Origin: Phialocephala subalpina | Taxonomy: Eukaryota; Ascomycota; Leotiomycetes; Helotiales; Mollisiaceae | Direction of reading: 5' to 3' | DNA: 64,000 nucleotides | NCBI GenBank assembly: GCA_900073065.1 | Contig: FJOG01000015.1 | Coordinates: 877,791 to 941,790, forward strand | In this document: piece by piece, positions 45,572 through 56,127 of the stretch | Position numbering within the stretch: position 1 is the first letter of the stretch | Layout: each line of letters opens with the position of its first letter | Notes under the pieces: generated by a model | What the model saw: only the letters and a program-made list of their open reading frames with translations | The model's database searches: none | What the model was told of the DNA's origin: nothing | Made by a program: the position numbers and the translations under genes

Positions 45572-46327
45572 GGTGATTGATGGCGGTCTTTGGAGTCGGT
45601 TGCCCATGATGGACCGGACCGCCCCAGATGTGAGAGTGTGGGTTGCTGGTGGCTAGAGGGTCAGAAGAACTTGTGTTGACCTCGATGTCAATTGGAAGTC
45701 ATAAAGGTGACGACGGTCACGTGAAGTCAAATCTTGCAGGTGATCAACAATTGTTCCGCGGGCTTGAGACTTGGAACTTGGAACTTGAGATGTATATCAT
45801 GGGATCCAGCTCTGGCTGGGCTTTGTCGGCGAACAAGGCAGTGGAGGTAGTCTTCTCCTTTATATAGCTTGACAAAGTCAAGTTTTCCCAGAGCAAGCTT
45901 TCTCCCCACCCCCCTTAAAGCACAAGCGAGGCATTTGTTCTTCTCTTTCATCCTTCTCCTTATTTTTTGATTGTTATTTTCTTGTAGATGTCCTGTTTGG
46001 CAATACCTTGTGTCTCCTTTTCTACTTAAGAAGCGCCTTTCTCCGTTTTGACTTTGTGCGCTTGAACTTCGCATGGAAAAATGAAGATATTCCTATATCC
46101 CACCCCGTCCCCCGGAAGTTTCCTGGATCGCGTGACTAAGTACAGTCTCGCTAGGTGATGCTACCGGAATATATCTACGACATCTCGTCGCCGACAACTC
46201 TTTACCTTCTACAACCTTTCTCAACTCCGGTCTTGGTCCGTCCAGCAACTCGAAGATACTTGCCTGAGACGACGTCTATCTTCCAGAGTCTTACCCCTTG
46301 ACAATACTCGTATTTCCAACAGACAAC
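45572..46327. other. Intergenic, no gene seen
   Basis: No coding signal. A pyrimidine-rich stretch near 45900-45990 could be promoter sequence of the following gene. Confidence 0.5.
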
Positions 46328-47492
46328 ATGAGGCAATCTACGATTCTCGACTTCTTCGAAAATGACCCGCAATATTCTACTTCTAGCGATGATGACGCGG
46401 ACAGCGATCTGGCGGCCAGCGACAGGATAGACAGCGATGAAGTCGATAGCGACGAGGTAGACAGCGACGAGGTGGAGAGCGAAGATGAAGCGGACAGCGA
46501 CGAGGCGGACAGTGACGGGGCAGGTATCTCACATTCTCTATTCCTTTCACTCCTTGTTTTGAAAGTTCCGAATAACCCAAGACTTCTGGAACACTCTCCT
46601 TCCCGAATTTCTTGAACTAGGAATGCTAACTCCAAGCTAAGCCCAGGAAGCCAAGATGTTTACCCCTTTTCCCAGACTCCCTATTGAGCTTCGACTCAAG
46701 GTTTGGAAGTATGCTTGCTTTAAGCCTCGACTCATTGATCTTTGGTTCGTCCCTGTGGCCGACAAGCGTGATTCGTTCAAATTTGACGAATTCCAACAAC
46801 CATTCATCTACGAAAGCCATTGCCGTCAGGCACCTGCAGTCTTACACACCAGCCAAGAGGCCCGCAATGTTGGACTCCAGCACTATTCGCTCGAATTCGG
46901 CAGCAAGTTTGAGGGACAGGTCATATTTCCCATGTCAGGCTTTGAAAATTTCCTCATGGCTAGAGGAACTATCGAAGTCTCAATGCCACCGCAGATCTAT
47001 GTCAACTGGGCATGTGATATCATCTGTCCAATGCCCGCCCTTCGATCAGGCTCACTTGATGAGCATTTCCGTGAAGAGGTGTACGACGACATCAGCTTCT
47101 GGAGCAATCTCTGGCACAATTTCCCCGAATTACGAAAGATTGCGGTCGCTTCACATCAATGGGAGAGTGCGGAGATCTTCTTCTACGAACACGACTTCGA
47201 AGAGCTTATTCTCTACAAGCACCCTGAAGTCCTCAAGACACTCTACACCAAGAATATCGATACTCAAAAGCCTATCCGATTAGAGTTCTCTGCTCTCGGG
47301 GACGCCGCGGACTACGACTCCGAGAAGGTTCTCAATGCAAAGAGATATCTCACGACGAATGTCGAAGACTCTCAAAAACACCCAGAAGATGCGCCAAACC
47401 CCAACTCACCAATGTTTTCAGAGGGATGGAAGTGTCCCATCATCACGCCGTCGGTTCTGAAGGTTTCTTTCCCAAGAGTCGAGGCATCCTAA
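46328..47492 (+). CDS. 2EXR protein with acidic DSDE repeats and PIP-box-like N-terminus
   Basis: Two exons (46328-46523 and 46642-47492; total 1047 nt, 348 residues). The intron has a perfect TGCTAAC branch site and a CTAAG acceptor. The extreme N-terminus MRQSTILDFF fits the PCNA-interacting consensus Q-x2-[ILM]-x2-[FY]-[FY]. Next is an acidic stretch of DSDEVDSDEVDSDEV-type repeats. Then comes the 2EXR motif 'FPRLPIELRLKVWKYACFKP', 'APAVLHTSQEARNVGLQHYS', and 'PPQIYVNWACDII', the usual strand order. Translation could also start at the ATG at 46656, which would leave a plain 2EXR protein. The phase-correct splice supports the longer form. Function unknown; the PIP motif would suggest a link to replication or repair. 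Confidence 0.7.
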
Positions 47493-48598
47493 GAAGCAAC
47501 ATGTTATGAATGTCCGACAGGGACTGGGAAAATAGGGAAACCGAAACTTCAGCATATTCAGCATGGCTTTTAGCATGAAATTCATATCATAGATCCGCAT
47601 TGTCCGGTATGGGGGTGGGACATTGAGGGTCTGAAATTTCTAGCGTTGCATTCTAGCATAGATCGGTACATTATCACAATATGGCAACCAGTCATTTCCA
47701 TATCCTACAATGCATGGGACATTGATAGATACCGATGGCTCTCTTTGAATTCATTCCATTCCTTTCCTGCTAACGCTCGAAAATGGTTCAGAAGATTGAC
47801 GTGCATGCTTGACAGGAGTTCCATCTGGCACATGTCCTTATCTACTAGAATAAGAGTTCTGGTGTTGCAAATTCTCAACAAACAGCACAAACGAGGACAA
47901 AGAAACAAGATTGGAGAGTAATGTTCCGAGCGAGATCCGCGCCAGTCCGCACGGTTGTAGATATCTTTGTAGGAGTTGGTAGATTACTCCTCTCAGGCCG
48001 CTAGCAAGATTGTGCGCTTACTACCATTTGGCAAGGGCAAGAAGATCAACACTCCGTAGCCCTCCTACACCTTGCCGTTTTGTGGTGTGTAAAATGAAGC
48101 AAATATAGCACACCAACTTGATACTCGCATTATAAAAATTACCAAATGCCAACCAAAATAGACTTCCTACTTCCGACCATCCTCCAAGCCAGTCTTAGTA
48201 AATTTGATTTGTGTTACATGCCCTTAGCGATATCGATCCCTCCAATTTCGCTTCCTCACTCGTAGGCCCATAGGCTTGACTAGCGGAGCATGCCAGAAGG
48301 GGTGTTTCTGGCCACACTGTTTGAAAGCGGACGGAGCCAATTCACAGCACTGACCACCTCTGTATGTTCAAATGCACTTTCATTCAGACTGCTGAGTACG
48401 AATTCAAGAAACTCGGTGGGGTCGAATTCGGATCGGATTAAGATTGATGTTCTGTCATGGAGTTAAAGTTCGATCGACGTCGAGAGTTGACGTCCAAAGA
48501 CGATTAACGTCACGTGACTGGGACCCACTTAAAAGTTTCCCAGCAGCCTCATCTCCCCAACCCAACACCTCTTCGACCACATTCGCATTCTGCAAAAA
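47493..48598. other. Intergenic, no gene seen
   Basis: A 1.1-kb gap with only short chance frames. Confidence 0.5.
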
Positions 48599-49618
48599 AT
48601 GGCAGAACCACCGTACAAACGCGCGCGCCGCCCAGACAGCAAGCAAATGTGGGATGAGTCCGAACGCCGCGCACCAATACCCACCCGCGAGCGCGAAGAG
48701 CCCAGAGATCGAGACCGAGACAGGCGCGATGATTATGAAAAACGGGATCATCGCAACCGAGATCGTGACCACAGATATAGGAGCAGATCACCGCGCGACT
48801 CGAGAGGCGGGCGCGAAAGAGATAGGGATCGTGGTGGGAGAGACAGAGGCAGAGACGAGAGAGATGGGAGGGGAAGTGGGAGAGGTAGAGATGATAAAGA
48901 TGGTGAGTACTCCGCGCCTGGCGTGGATATTATGTTGGCGTTCAGAGGCAAGTCTAATGCTTTGCAAGATGGTGGACGGTATGGGCGTGGTGGGAGAAGA
49001 GATGAGGGACGGGGTGGCAGGGATAGGGATTCTGAGAGAGGTGAGTACGCCACTGGGTATTCTATTGCTTTGGCTTTCAGAGGAAGGTCTAATGCTTCTC
49101 AAGACGGTGGACGAGATATGAGGGATAAGCCGAGAGATAGGTCGAGGTCGGGAGACAGGGTGAGGGATTCGAAGAGAGATACTAGGAGTAGGAGTCCGAG
49201 AAAGGAGAGGGAACGAGATGTCAAGAGTGGCAGAGAGCCGGAGAAGGAAACGCCGAAGCCGAAAGTGGAGGAGGAGTTTACGAAGGATAGGACTGCTACG
49301 CCGCCTGTGAGCTTCAAGGTTGGTGGACAGGACCATGACCGAATGGATATTGACGGAGCACAACCCAAGAAAGGCGCGAAGTCCAAGAAAAAGGAAGTGG
49401 AGGAGGAACCAGAGGAAGACGATGAGATTGTGGTTGAGGACGACGGCATGGCTGCTATGCAGGCAATGATGGGCTTTGGTGGTTTCGGGACTACACATCA
49501 GAAGAAGGTCGAGGGAAATAATGTTGGCGCTGTCAGAAAGGAGAAGAGAACCGAGTACAGACAGTACATGAACCGTGTTGGAGGATTCAATAGGCCACTG
49601 AGTCCAAGTAGGGATTAA
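48599..49618 (+). CDS. U4/U6.U5 tri-snRNP 27-kDa protein (SNRNP27 family)
   Basis: A splicing factor of the tri-snRNP. The C-terminus holds the family signature: 'MMGFGGFGTTHQKKVEGNNV' then 'RTEYRQYMNRVGGFNRPLSP', which ends the protein as in human SNRNP27 and its fungal relatives. The N-terminal half is an Arg/Asp/Glu/Ser-rich RS-like region. Single exon of 339 residues, longer than the family's usual size because the RS-like part holds a tandem duplication (48902-48976 and 49040-49114) whose copies start GTGAGTAC and contain TTTCAG/TTCAG, like introns. They must be read through to reach the C-terminal signature, since removing both leads to an early stop. Start chosen at the ATG before 'AEPPYKRARRP'. 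Confidence 0.85.
   Translation: MAEPPYKRARRPDSKQMWDESERRAPIPTREREEPRDRDRDRRDDYEKRDHRNRDRDHRYRSRSPRDSRGGRERDRDRGGRDRGRDERDGRGSGRGRDDKDGEYSAPGVDIMLAFRGKSNALQDGGRYGRGGRRDEGRGGRDRDSERGEYATGYSIALAFRGRSNASQDGGRDMRDKPRDRSRSGDRVRDSKRDTRSRSPRKERERDVKSGREPEKETPKPKVEEEFTKDRTATPPVSFKVGGQDHDRMDIDGAQPKKGAKSKKKEVEEEPEEDDEIVVEDDGMAAMQAMMGFGGFGTTHQKKVEGNNVGAVRKEKRTEYRQYMNRVGGFNRPLSPSRD
48902..49114 (+). repeat. Tandem duplication with intron-like borders inside SNRNP27 gene
   Basis: Two copies (48902-48976 and 49040-49114) encode 'DIMLAFRGKSNALQDGG' and 'SIALAFRGRSNASQDGG'. Each begins with a consensus donor GTGAGTAC and has TTCAG 43 or 40 nt later. The period is about 138 bp. Confidence 0.7.
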
Positions 49619-49935
49619 GAAGGGATGTCTGCCTTGTGGCTTCCTAGGGGCACCTACTGCACTCACCCTGTATGTATCCGTATTGTGGATCTTTTGTAGT
49701 GTTGAGCCATTCATCAGCAGGAAATCAACACTAAGCGCTCTGCATCTGGCCTGAAAAAGAAAAAGGTACCCACAGAAGCAAGAATACCAACTACAAAAGC
49801 AGACTCCCTATGTATTCGTCTAACGGCTTTGTGAATGACACGACGAGAGTCATGGGACTACTGCGGATGATCGCTTGCGTTGACCACAACCTTATAGATT
49901 TAAATAAGCACTTTCCCAGCATCGAACAACAAAAA
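49619..49935. other. Intergenic, 3' flank and tRNA 5' flank
   Basis: No gene visible. Confidence 0.5.
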
Positions 49936-50023
49936 GGTCCTATAGTGTAGTGGTCTAGCACGTCGGATTCTGACTGTAGTCAACAGGTGTTCCGGAGACT
50001 CCAGTTCAAACCTGGATAGGACC
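49936..50023 (+). tRNA. tRNA-Gln (anticodon CUG) with intron
   Basis: Acceptor stem GGTCCTA pairs with TAGGACC. T-stem TCCAG pairs with CTGGA around loop TTCAAAC. The anticodon stem TCGGA pairs with TCCGG (one G-U). The anticodon loop TTCTGA gives CTG, with an intron of about 16 nt (CTGTAGTCAACAGGTG) after position 37, the canonical site in eukaryotes. D-arm GTG...CAC with TAGTGGTCTAG loop, and box B-type TTCAAAC are present. Confidence 0.9.
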
Positions 50024-50049
50024 TCGAACCAAGCTGGCTATCTTTATGA

Positions 50050-50057
50050 TTTTTTTT
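50050..50057 (+). terminator. Poly-T RNA polymerase III terminator
   Basis: A run of eight T residues 27 bp after the mature tRNA end, the usual Pol III stop signal. Confidence 0.7.
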
Positions 50058-50562
50058 AAGCCTTGTTATTCATTTTTTGACATTTTGAGGATAGGGACTT
50101 GTATCAAGAGCCAAGGAACTTAGGTTAACGGAACAACTTCGGGTTTTCTTAAACTATCATATGAGAGGGAGCGATTGCAAGCAGTTGCAATGTTAAGGCA
50201 AGTCTTGGCGAGTCGTAGCCTTGCGAACGCGTATGCTGGGCAATCTTCACTTTTGCACAACATAGTCATAAAACTTGAACAAGGCGAAGATTTCATTTGA
50301 GCGAGCGAAGCTTTAGTCACCCCTTTACGCAGTATTACGTTTTGACCAGATTGCAATCATCAATCCATAACCTCTAACGGCTGCCGGCCAGCCTTTCCAC
50401 CAGCCTTGCGCCACAGGCTGAACTCGCGTAACCGCAACGGTGTCTTCAAGCCCTACCCCAACTTTTTGTAACTCACCCCTCTTAAAAAGCAACAACGTCC
50501 TTCCGAGCTCCCTCTTCATTCCTGGAGCTCTGGAAAGCCATTCTCTTCATCATTGAAGCGCC
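50058..50562. other. Intergenic, promoter of glucosidase I gene
   Basis: No gene visible. Confidence 0.5.
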
Positions 50563-53165
50563 ATGCAGCTCCTCACCCCTTTGTCGCTGCTGACAGCAGC
50601 TCTGGTCGCTGCTTCGTCGGGCGCGGCTGATACCACCGACTCCGCGATTTTGTATAAAGAGGTTGCGAGAAATACGAACCAGAGCTTATTATGGGGTCCA
50701 TATCGACCCAATTTGTATTTTGGGGTTAGGCCGAGGATTCCTAAGAGCTTGGTGGGTGGTTTGATGTGGTCGAAAGTAGACAATTTTCAAGATGTGCAGA
50801 GTAGTAAGTGGCCTCGTCATCTGGGAATTTGGACAGAGATGTACTGGTATTTCTTGTGCAGATGCTAATTGAAGTCGCAGACATGAGACATACCTGCGAG
50901 CAAGGCGATGGCATGCGAGGGTATGGTTGGGACGAGTACGATGCGCGGACTGGTGGGAAGCAGACCATTTACGACGAGGGCAATGGAATCGACATCACAA
51001 CTACATTCGTTAAGATCCCTGGTGGAAGTAACGGCGGTAGTTGGGCCACAAGAGTAAGAGGCACTGCGAGAAAAGATTCGCCGCCAGATTTGAAAACTAC
51101 CGTCATATTCTACGCCTCTTTGGAGGGACTGGGAAGCCTCGAGGTCGAGAACGAAGAGGATACTGGATACGAAGCCGATGTGACCTTGAAGGGAGACTCC
51201 CAAGGTCTTGGAGAGTACAAGTTGACTGTCACTGGAGGAAGAGGATACCATCCGAAGCCAATGCATCCTGCGGACGATGAGAAGCCACTTGACAGGACCC
51301 TGGTGAACTCCATTACGGTCCCAGAACAAGCTATCTGGCAGGCAAAGCCAATCTTGTTCAAGATGTTGAAAGATCAAATCGATCAATACTTGGAAAAGTA
51401 CGGCGAGGAGAATGCCCCACCACCATGGCAGACATACACCATCATTAACAAACCAGGTCCTGGCAACATGCACATGATCCAGAAAGTGTTCGAGGGAAAC
51501 TTCGAATTTGACATCATCTTCAATAGTGGCTCGGCTGGAAAGGTATACACGAGCCAAGACGTAACAAGCTTGATTGAGAAGTCGAATAAGGCATTCTGGG
51601 AAAGGTTCATTGCCACGTTTGATCTTCAGCCTCCTTTCGCCATTGAATCACTACAGCGATTTTCGAGCAATTTGTTCTCTAACCTCATTGGTGGCCTGGG
51701 GTATTTCTACGGTGATTCCGTTGTTGACAGATCATACGCACCAGAATACGATGAGGAGAACGAAGGATTTCACACTGAGACTGCTGAAGCAAGAGGCCGA
51801 AAGCAGGAGAAGCTCGAAGGTCCTACTGAGCTTTACACCACTGTTCCTTCGCGGTCGTTCTTCCCTCGAGGATTCCTCTGGGACGAAGGTTTCCATCTGA
51901 TGCCAATCGTGGACTGGGACATGGACCTTGCACTCGAGATCGTCAAGTCTTGGTTCAGCTTGATCGATGATGATGGCTGGATTGGACGTGAACAAATCCT
52001 CGGCGCAGAAGCACGCAGCAAGGTGCCACAGGAGTTCCAAGTCCAGTATCCCCACTACGCAAATCCTCCCACCCTATTCTTCATCATCGATTCCTTCATC
52101 TCCAAGCTCGGTGCTTTGAACGGCACAACAGGAGGTGACAAGACCAACACAGAGAGCCTCGGAGCCAAGCCAAACTCAGTCCATCTCCGCAGCCCAGAGC
52201 TCGGCCTTCAATACCTCACAGAGCTTTACCCCAAGCTCAAGAAGCACTACTACTGGTTCCGCAAAACCCAATTCGGCGACCTCAAATCCTACGACCGCGA
52301 TGCCTTCTCCACCAAAGAAGCCTACCGCTGGCGCGGACGCTCAGAACGCCACATCCTGACCTCCGGTCTAGACGACTACCCCCGTCCCCAACCACCCCAC
52401 CCAGGAGAGCTACACGTTGATCTCATCTCCTGGATGGGCATGATGACCAAATCACTCAAGAATATTGCCTCACTCCTCAAATACGAAGACGACGTCAAAG
52501 AACTGACAACCATCGAGACCGCTATCCTCCGTAACATCGATGATCTGCACTGGAGCGAGAAAGAGAAATGCTACTGCGATGCCACAATCGATGATTTCGA
52601 GGAGAATTTACTTGTTTGTCATAAAGGCTATATCTCCCTCTTCCCGTTCTTGACTGGACTTGTTGATCCGAAGAGTGAGAAGTTGGGTCATATACTGAAG
52701 CTTTTGGGTGATGAGAATGAGCTTTGGTCTGAGTTTGGGATTAGGAGTTTGAGTAAGAGTGATCCATTCTATGGTACTGATGAGAATTACTGGCGCGGCC
52801 CTATCTGGATGAATATGAATTATCTCGCTCTCGTCCAACTCTTGGTACGTCCCCTTCCCTTTCCCATCCCTTTTCCCCTTCACCCTCGATGAAGCTAACG
52901 TCTCAATCAGAAATACGCCCAAACTCCCGGCCCCCACCAATCAACAGCTAAAGACCTCTACACCCGCCTCCGCCTCAACCTCATCAAGACCGTCTTTGAC
53001 AGCTGGCAAGAAACAGGCTTCGCATGGGAGCAATATAACCCGGAGACCGGGAAAGGACAACGAACGCAGCATTTCACCGGGTGGACGAGTCTTGTTGTGA
53101 AGATTATGGGGATGCCGGATTTGAGTGAGGGGAAGTATGGGGTGCAGGGGCATGATGAGTTGTGA
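50563..53165 (+). CDS. Mannosyl-oligosaccharide glucosidase (glucosidase I, GH63)
   Basis: ER enzyme that removes the outermost alpha-1,2-glucose from the N-glycan precursor. The N-terminus is a hydrophobic signal or anchor (MQLLTPLSLLTAALVAASSG). 'NQSLLWGPYRPNLYFGVRPR' follows and is typical of GH63. The catalytic (alpha/alpha)6 part has 'RSFFPRGFLWDEGFHLMPIV' (catalytic Asp region), 'DDDGWIGREQILGAEARSKV' and 'GTDENYWRGPIWMNMNYLAL'. The end is 'HFTGWTSLVVKIMG'. Introns: about 50803-50879 and 52843-52911. The first joins 'DNFQDVQS' to 'NMRHTCEQGDGMRGYGWDEY'. About 820 residues, normal. A housekeeping secretory-pathway gene, as is Sec22 at 61.6 kb. Confidence 0.9.
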
Positions 53166-54355
53166 TTGGGAGAACGGAGGTGTATTTGTATGTATATAAC
53201 AATACAGGGAGCTAAGAAAAGTTTGAATGATACGTTGGTTCTTGGAATATGAAATAGAAGACATGTGTTTCATACCGTACCCCTTCTTGACCTACTTTGC
53301 GTCTCAAGTGCTCGTGACCTTCTTACTTTACTTCAACGGTGCAAGACTATCGGGAAACGTGAATGGAGGAGAGAAGAAAAGCTAGCATGATTAGAATTTG
53401 AACTCAAATCAGGGTGTATGGGGTCAGAATGAATGAAACTATGTCGCTACCACGTTTTGATCGAGAAATTTAAATCTTACCTTACCCATTTCAGAAAAAA
53501 TGTTAGTGATGGTGAAGGCAGGAGACCTCTCCGGTTTAGATTATTTATCTGGAAGCAGGGGGCATAAAATCAATCGCATCAGATATTAAGGCGTACCTTG
53601 ACCTACCTCTAACCGCAATGAAAGATCTCTCAAAAATTTCCGGGGTTCTGCTCCAAGAATTTGGGACCGGGCTGCCACCGAATAGTCCAGAGTTGCGGCC
53701 ATGTTAGCACTCCGACGCCAAGTCAAGCATCATTCATAAACGATGTCGCAACGTGACAAGAGCGTCGACTGCCAAGTCCGCTTCTATCTTCGATATAAGG
53801 CTCCTGCATAATTTCGAAGTGTCAGAAATAGACGGACCAGAAATGTAGTTCTGAATGTTTCGATTCTTAAGAATATGATTCACACTTCACAAGGCGACTT
53901 CAAGCGCCCGGATTCTGGTGTTCTGAAGTATGTGATGATTTCTTTACGCAAATAAAGACAGTAGCTAATCCGCATGTGTGCAAAAGGGGAAGTGATCTTG
54001 CATGCAATGATCCGAGTAATCAGGGGTATTTTGGTGAAGGTGACGCAGCAGGTGGGTATCTCAACACAGAAACAAAGAAATTCGCAAGTCCTCAACCTCG
54101 ATGGGACATCCTCCGGAATGTGTGAATCCATGGGGAGTGCAAGTCATGCTGTGATGTACGACAAGAGAAGGGAGACTGAAGGAGCCTGGAGCAACGAAGG
54201 CTCGGAGGAAATTCGTCTGGCTTCTTGCGAGAATGTACTTCCCTTATCCCAAACTTGTAGGAATTAGATGTCCGAAATGCTCGGATGCATCGAGTAATCA
54301 CTGGGGCATGTCGATGTAGTGGTGCATTGTAGATGGCGTCCACATGTCCTGTAGA
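53166..54355. other. Convergent intergenic region, no gene seen
   Basis: Only short chance frames over about 1.2 kb. Confidence 0.5.
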
Positions 54356-55422
54356 TCAACGTTGGAGTTCGTCGGTGCTATCTTCGAGATCCATCGCATC
54401 CTGCTTGCTATGTTGTTGAACTTGAGGGTGTTGATGGGAGTTCGGCATCATGGCGTCGTGGCTTCCAGGCAGGCTGCCGTTCTGTTGATCGTTTCCGCGT
54501 GAAGGAGTGCGAGAAGCTGACTTGACGGCGTACCAGCGGTCTGGTTGGCCATGGTTGCCTGAAGGACTAAACATGATAGGTTCGTCATCGTCGTTCTTTT
54601 TACCCTTACGATAGTAGTTGAATCGATTTGCTGGCATGTCTTGGCTCGGAGTCTCTTGAATCTCGGCATCATTCATATAAGTATTGCCATTGCCAGGAGT
54701 TTTGGGCGGGTCGGTGTTGTTGACTTGGTCGCTCATGTAGCCGTGTCTGGGTGATGATTCTTGGACACCGTTCTCACCATTCTGGCTAGCGACAGACTTT
54801 GGAGTTGGAGCAGTTTGTAACTCGTCTTCCAACATAGCGTCTTGTTCTTCCTGCTCCTGCTCTCGTGCCTCCTCTTCAGCCTCAGCAGCTTCAGCTTTGG
54901 CTTTGTCGATCTCCTCCAACTCCGGCCAGTCCTGGTATAGCTTCCACTTGATGTACTCGTCGAACTCGCCAGCATTATGTTTGCGGAAAGCTTCTCGAGC
55001 TTGGCGTTGCCATTCAGGATCGTGAAAACCATTGCGACCGTCGCGTTGGAAGTTGGCGATCGCTCGATCTGCTCTGCCGGATTGCTTGATGATCTGCCTA
55101 TGCTTCTCAACCAGGTCCGGACGTTTCTCTTCGATGATTCTCTTTGCTTCTTCTGACATAAACATAATCTGCGAATGTTAGAGACTGAGATCAAGCTTGG
55201 AAAAGAGTTTGAATGGCTCACCTTCACTTTAGAAGTAGAATTTGAGTCGTACCATTCGTGATCGGGGTCTGCTAGAAGCTCTTCTGCTGTCTTTGGTCGT
55301 CGTGTCTTACCTCGAGTAGTTCGAGTGCTCTTGGTAGGTCGTTCAGTCGTGGATTTCTCGCCATATCCGTCGTCATCGTATTGTTTCGTTGCCGTGCGCT
55401 TGCGGGCGCTGGATCGCTGCAT
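54356..55422 (-). CDS. Uncharacterised charged, probably nuclear protein
   Basis: Two exons on the minus strand. Exon 1 (55422 to about 55222) starts 'MQRSSARKRTATKQYDDDGY' and is rich in Arg/Lys with 'RPKTAEELLADPDHEWYDSN'. An intron (GTGAGC donor, TTCGCAG-like acceptor) leads to 'IMFMSEEAKRIIEEKRPDLV', a well-formed helical segment, then 'RDGRNGFHDPEWQRQAREAF' and 'WKLYQDWPELEEIDKAKAEA', followed by a Glu/Ala/Gln-rich coiled-coil-like stretch and a disordered tail rich in Asn, Gln, Pro and Ser. About 330 residues. I do not recognise the family. Basic N-terminus and acidic middle suggest a chromatin or RNA-associated protein, but this is inference. Confidence 0.65.
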
Positions 55423-56127
55423 TTTGGAATCGTTTCGGTAATAGTAATGGAGTAGAGTTGCTGTGGTCGTTGAAGGAAGTTGATGTCCAAACTCAGCCTT
55501 TTGTGCCAGGCGAGGCTGAGAGAAAAGCGGGTCAAAGCCTAGTCTCGATCAAGCTAGAGTATTCACCCAAACTTCAGGCCAGACTTCGAAAGATACCTTT
55601 GTCCTTTGCTCTCCTCCGACAAAACCTTTCAGATACAGAGATACAACACCTATAGGCTCAATGTTGTGCTTTCTGACAGTAAAAGAACCTCAAAGCTGAG
55701 GTGCTTTGAAAGCAAGTTGTTCCAGAATGACAGCGCAGTCTGTAGCATGCATATGATCAAGTTTGTCAGCGATGTCCGAATCGATTTCGAACCTTAAAGT
55801 TATTTCAATGTTGGTATTCTGACGAAATCTCTGAGCTGCCACTCGGCTCACCTCATTGGCCAAGTGGCCATCACTAGAATTGGTGGAAGGGGTGCGGATG
55901 TCCCAGTCTCATGCTCCTAGCAAATTTGGGATTTCCATATTTACAAAAGCTCTGTCACTTGTCTCGTTCGATTTCCAATCACCAATTTATTTTGCTTCCT
56001 ATACTGTCCTTTTGTGCGTCATTTACAACAACCCATCTTGTCCAGCTAATAGCAAATTTGCTTCCGGCAAATCTTCAACAATCCCAAATTTCTCAGATAA
56101 CCGGAACGCAATCAATCTCCGTCCCTA
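55423..56127. other. Intergenic, contains first copy of a direct duplication
   Basis: No gene. Holds the first copy (55511-56040) of the duplicated segment described separately. Confidence 0.55.
55511..56040 (+). repeat. Direct segmental repeat, copy 1
   Basis: Clearly similar, with many substitutions and indels, to 58803-59350 in the same orientation. Shared runs include CGAGGCTGAGAGAAAA, GATGCTTTGAAAGCA-like GGTGCTTTGAAAGCA, TTATTTCAATGTTGGT and TGGGATTTCCATA. Confidence 0.7.

Noticed and set aside
48444..49121. 225-codon frame overlapping the SNRNP27 gene
   Set aside because: It is the out-of-frame shadow of the RS-like repeats; the SNRNP27 signature lies in the other frame.
48788..49714. 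Minus-strand 308-codon frame opposite SNRNP27
   Set aside because: Mirror of low-complexity coding sequence; no independent signal.
53166..54355. Possible small genes between glucosidase I and the nuclear protein gene
   Set aside because: Frames are short, overlapping and without features.
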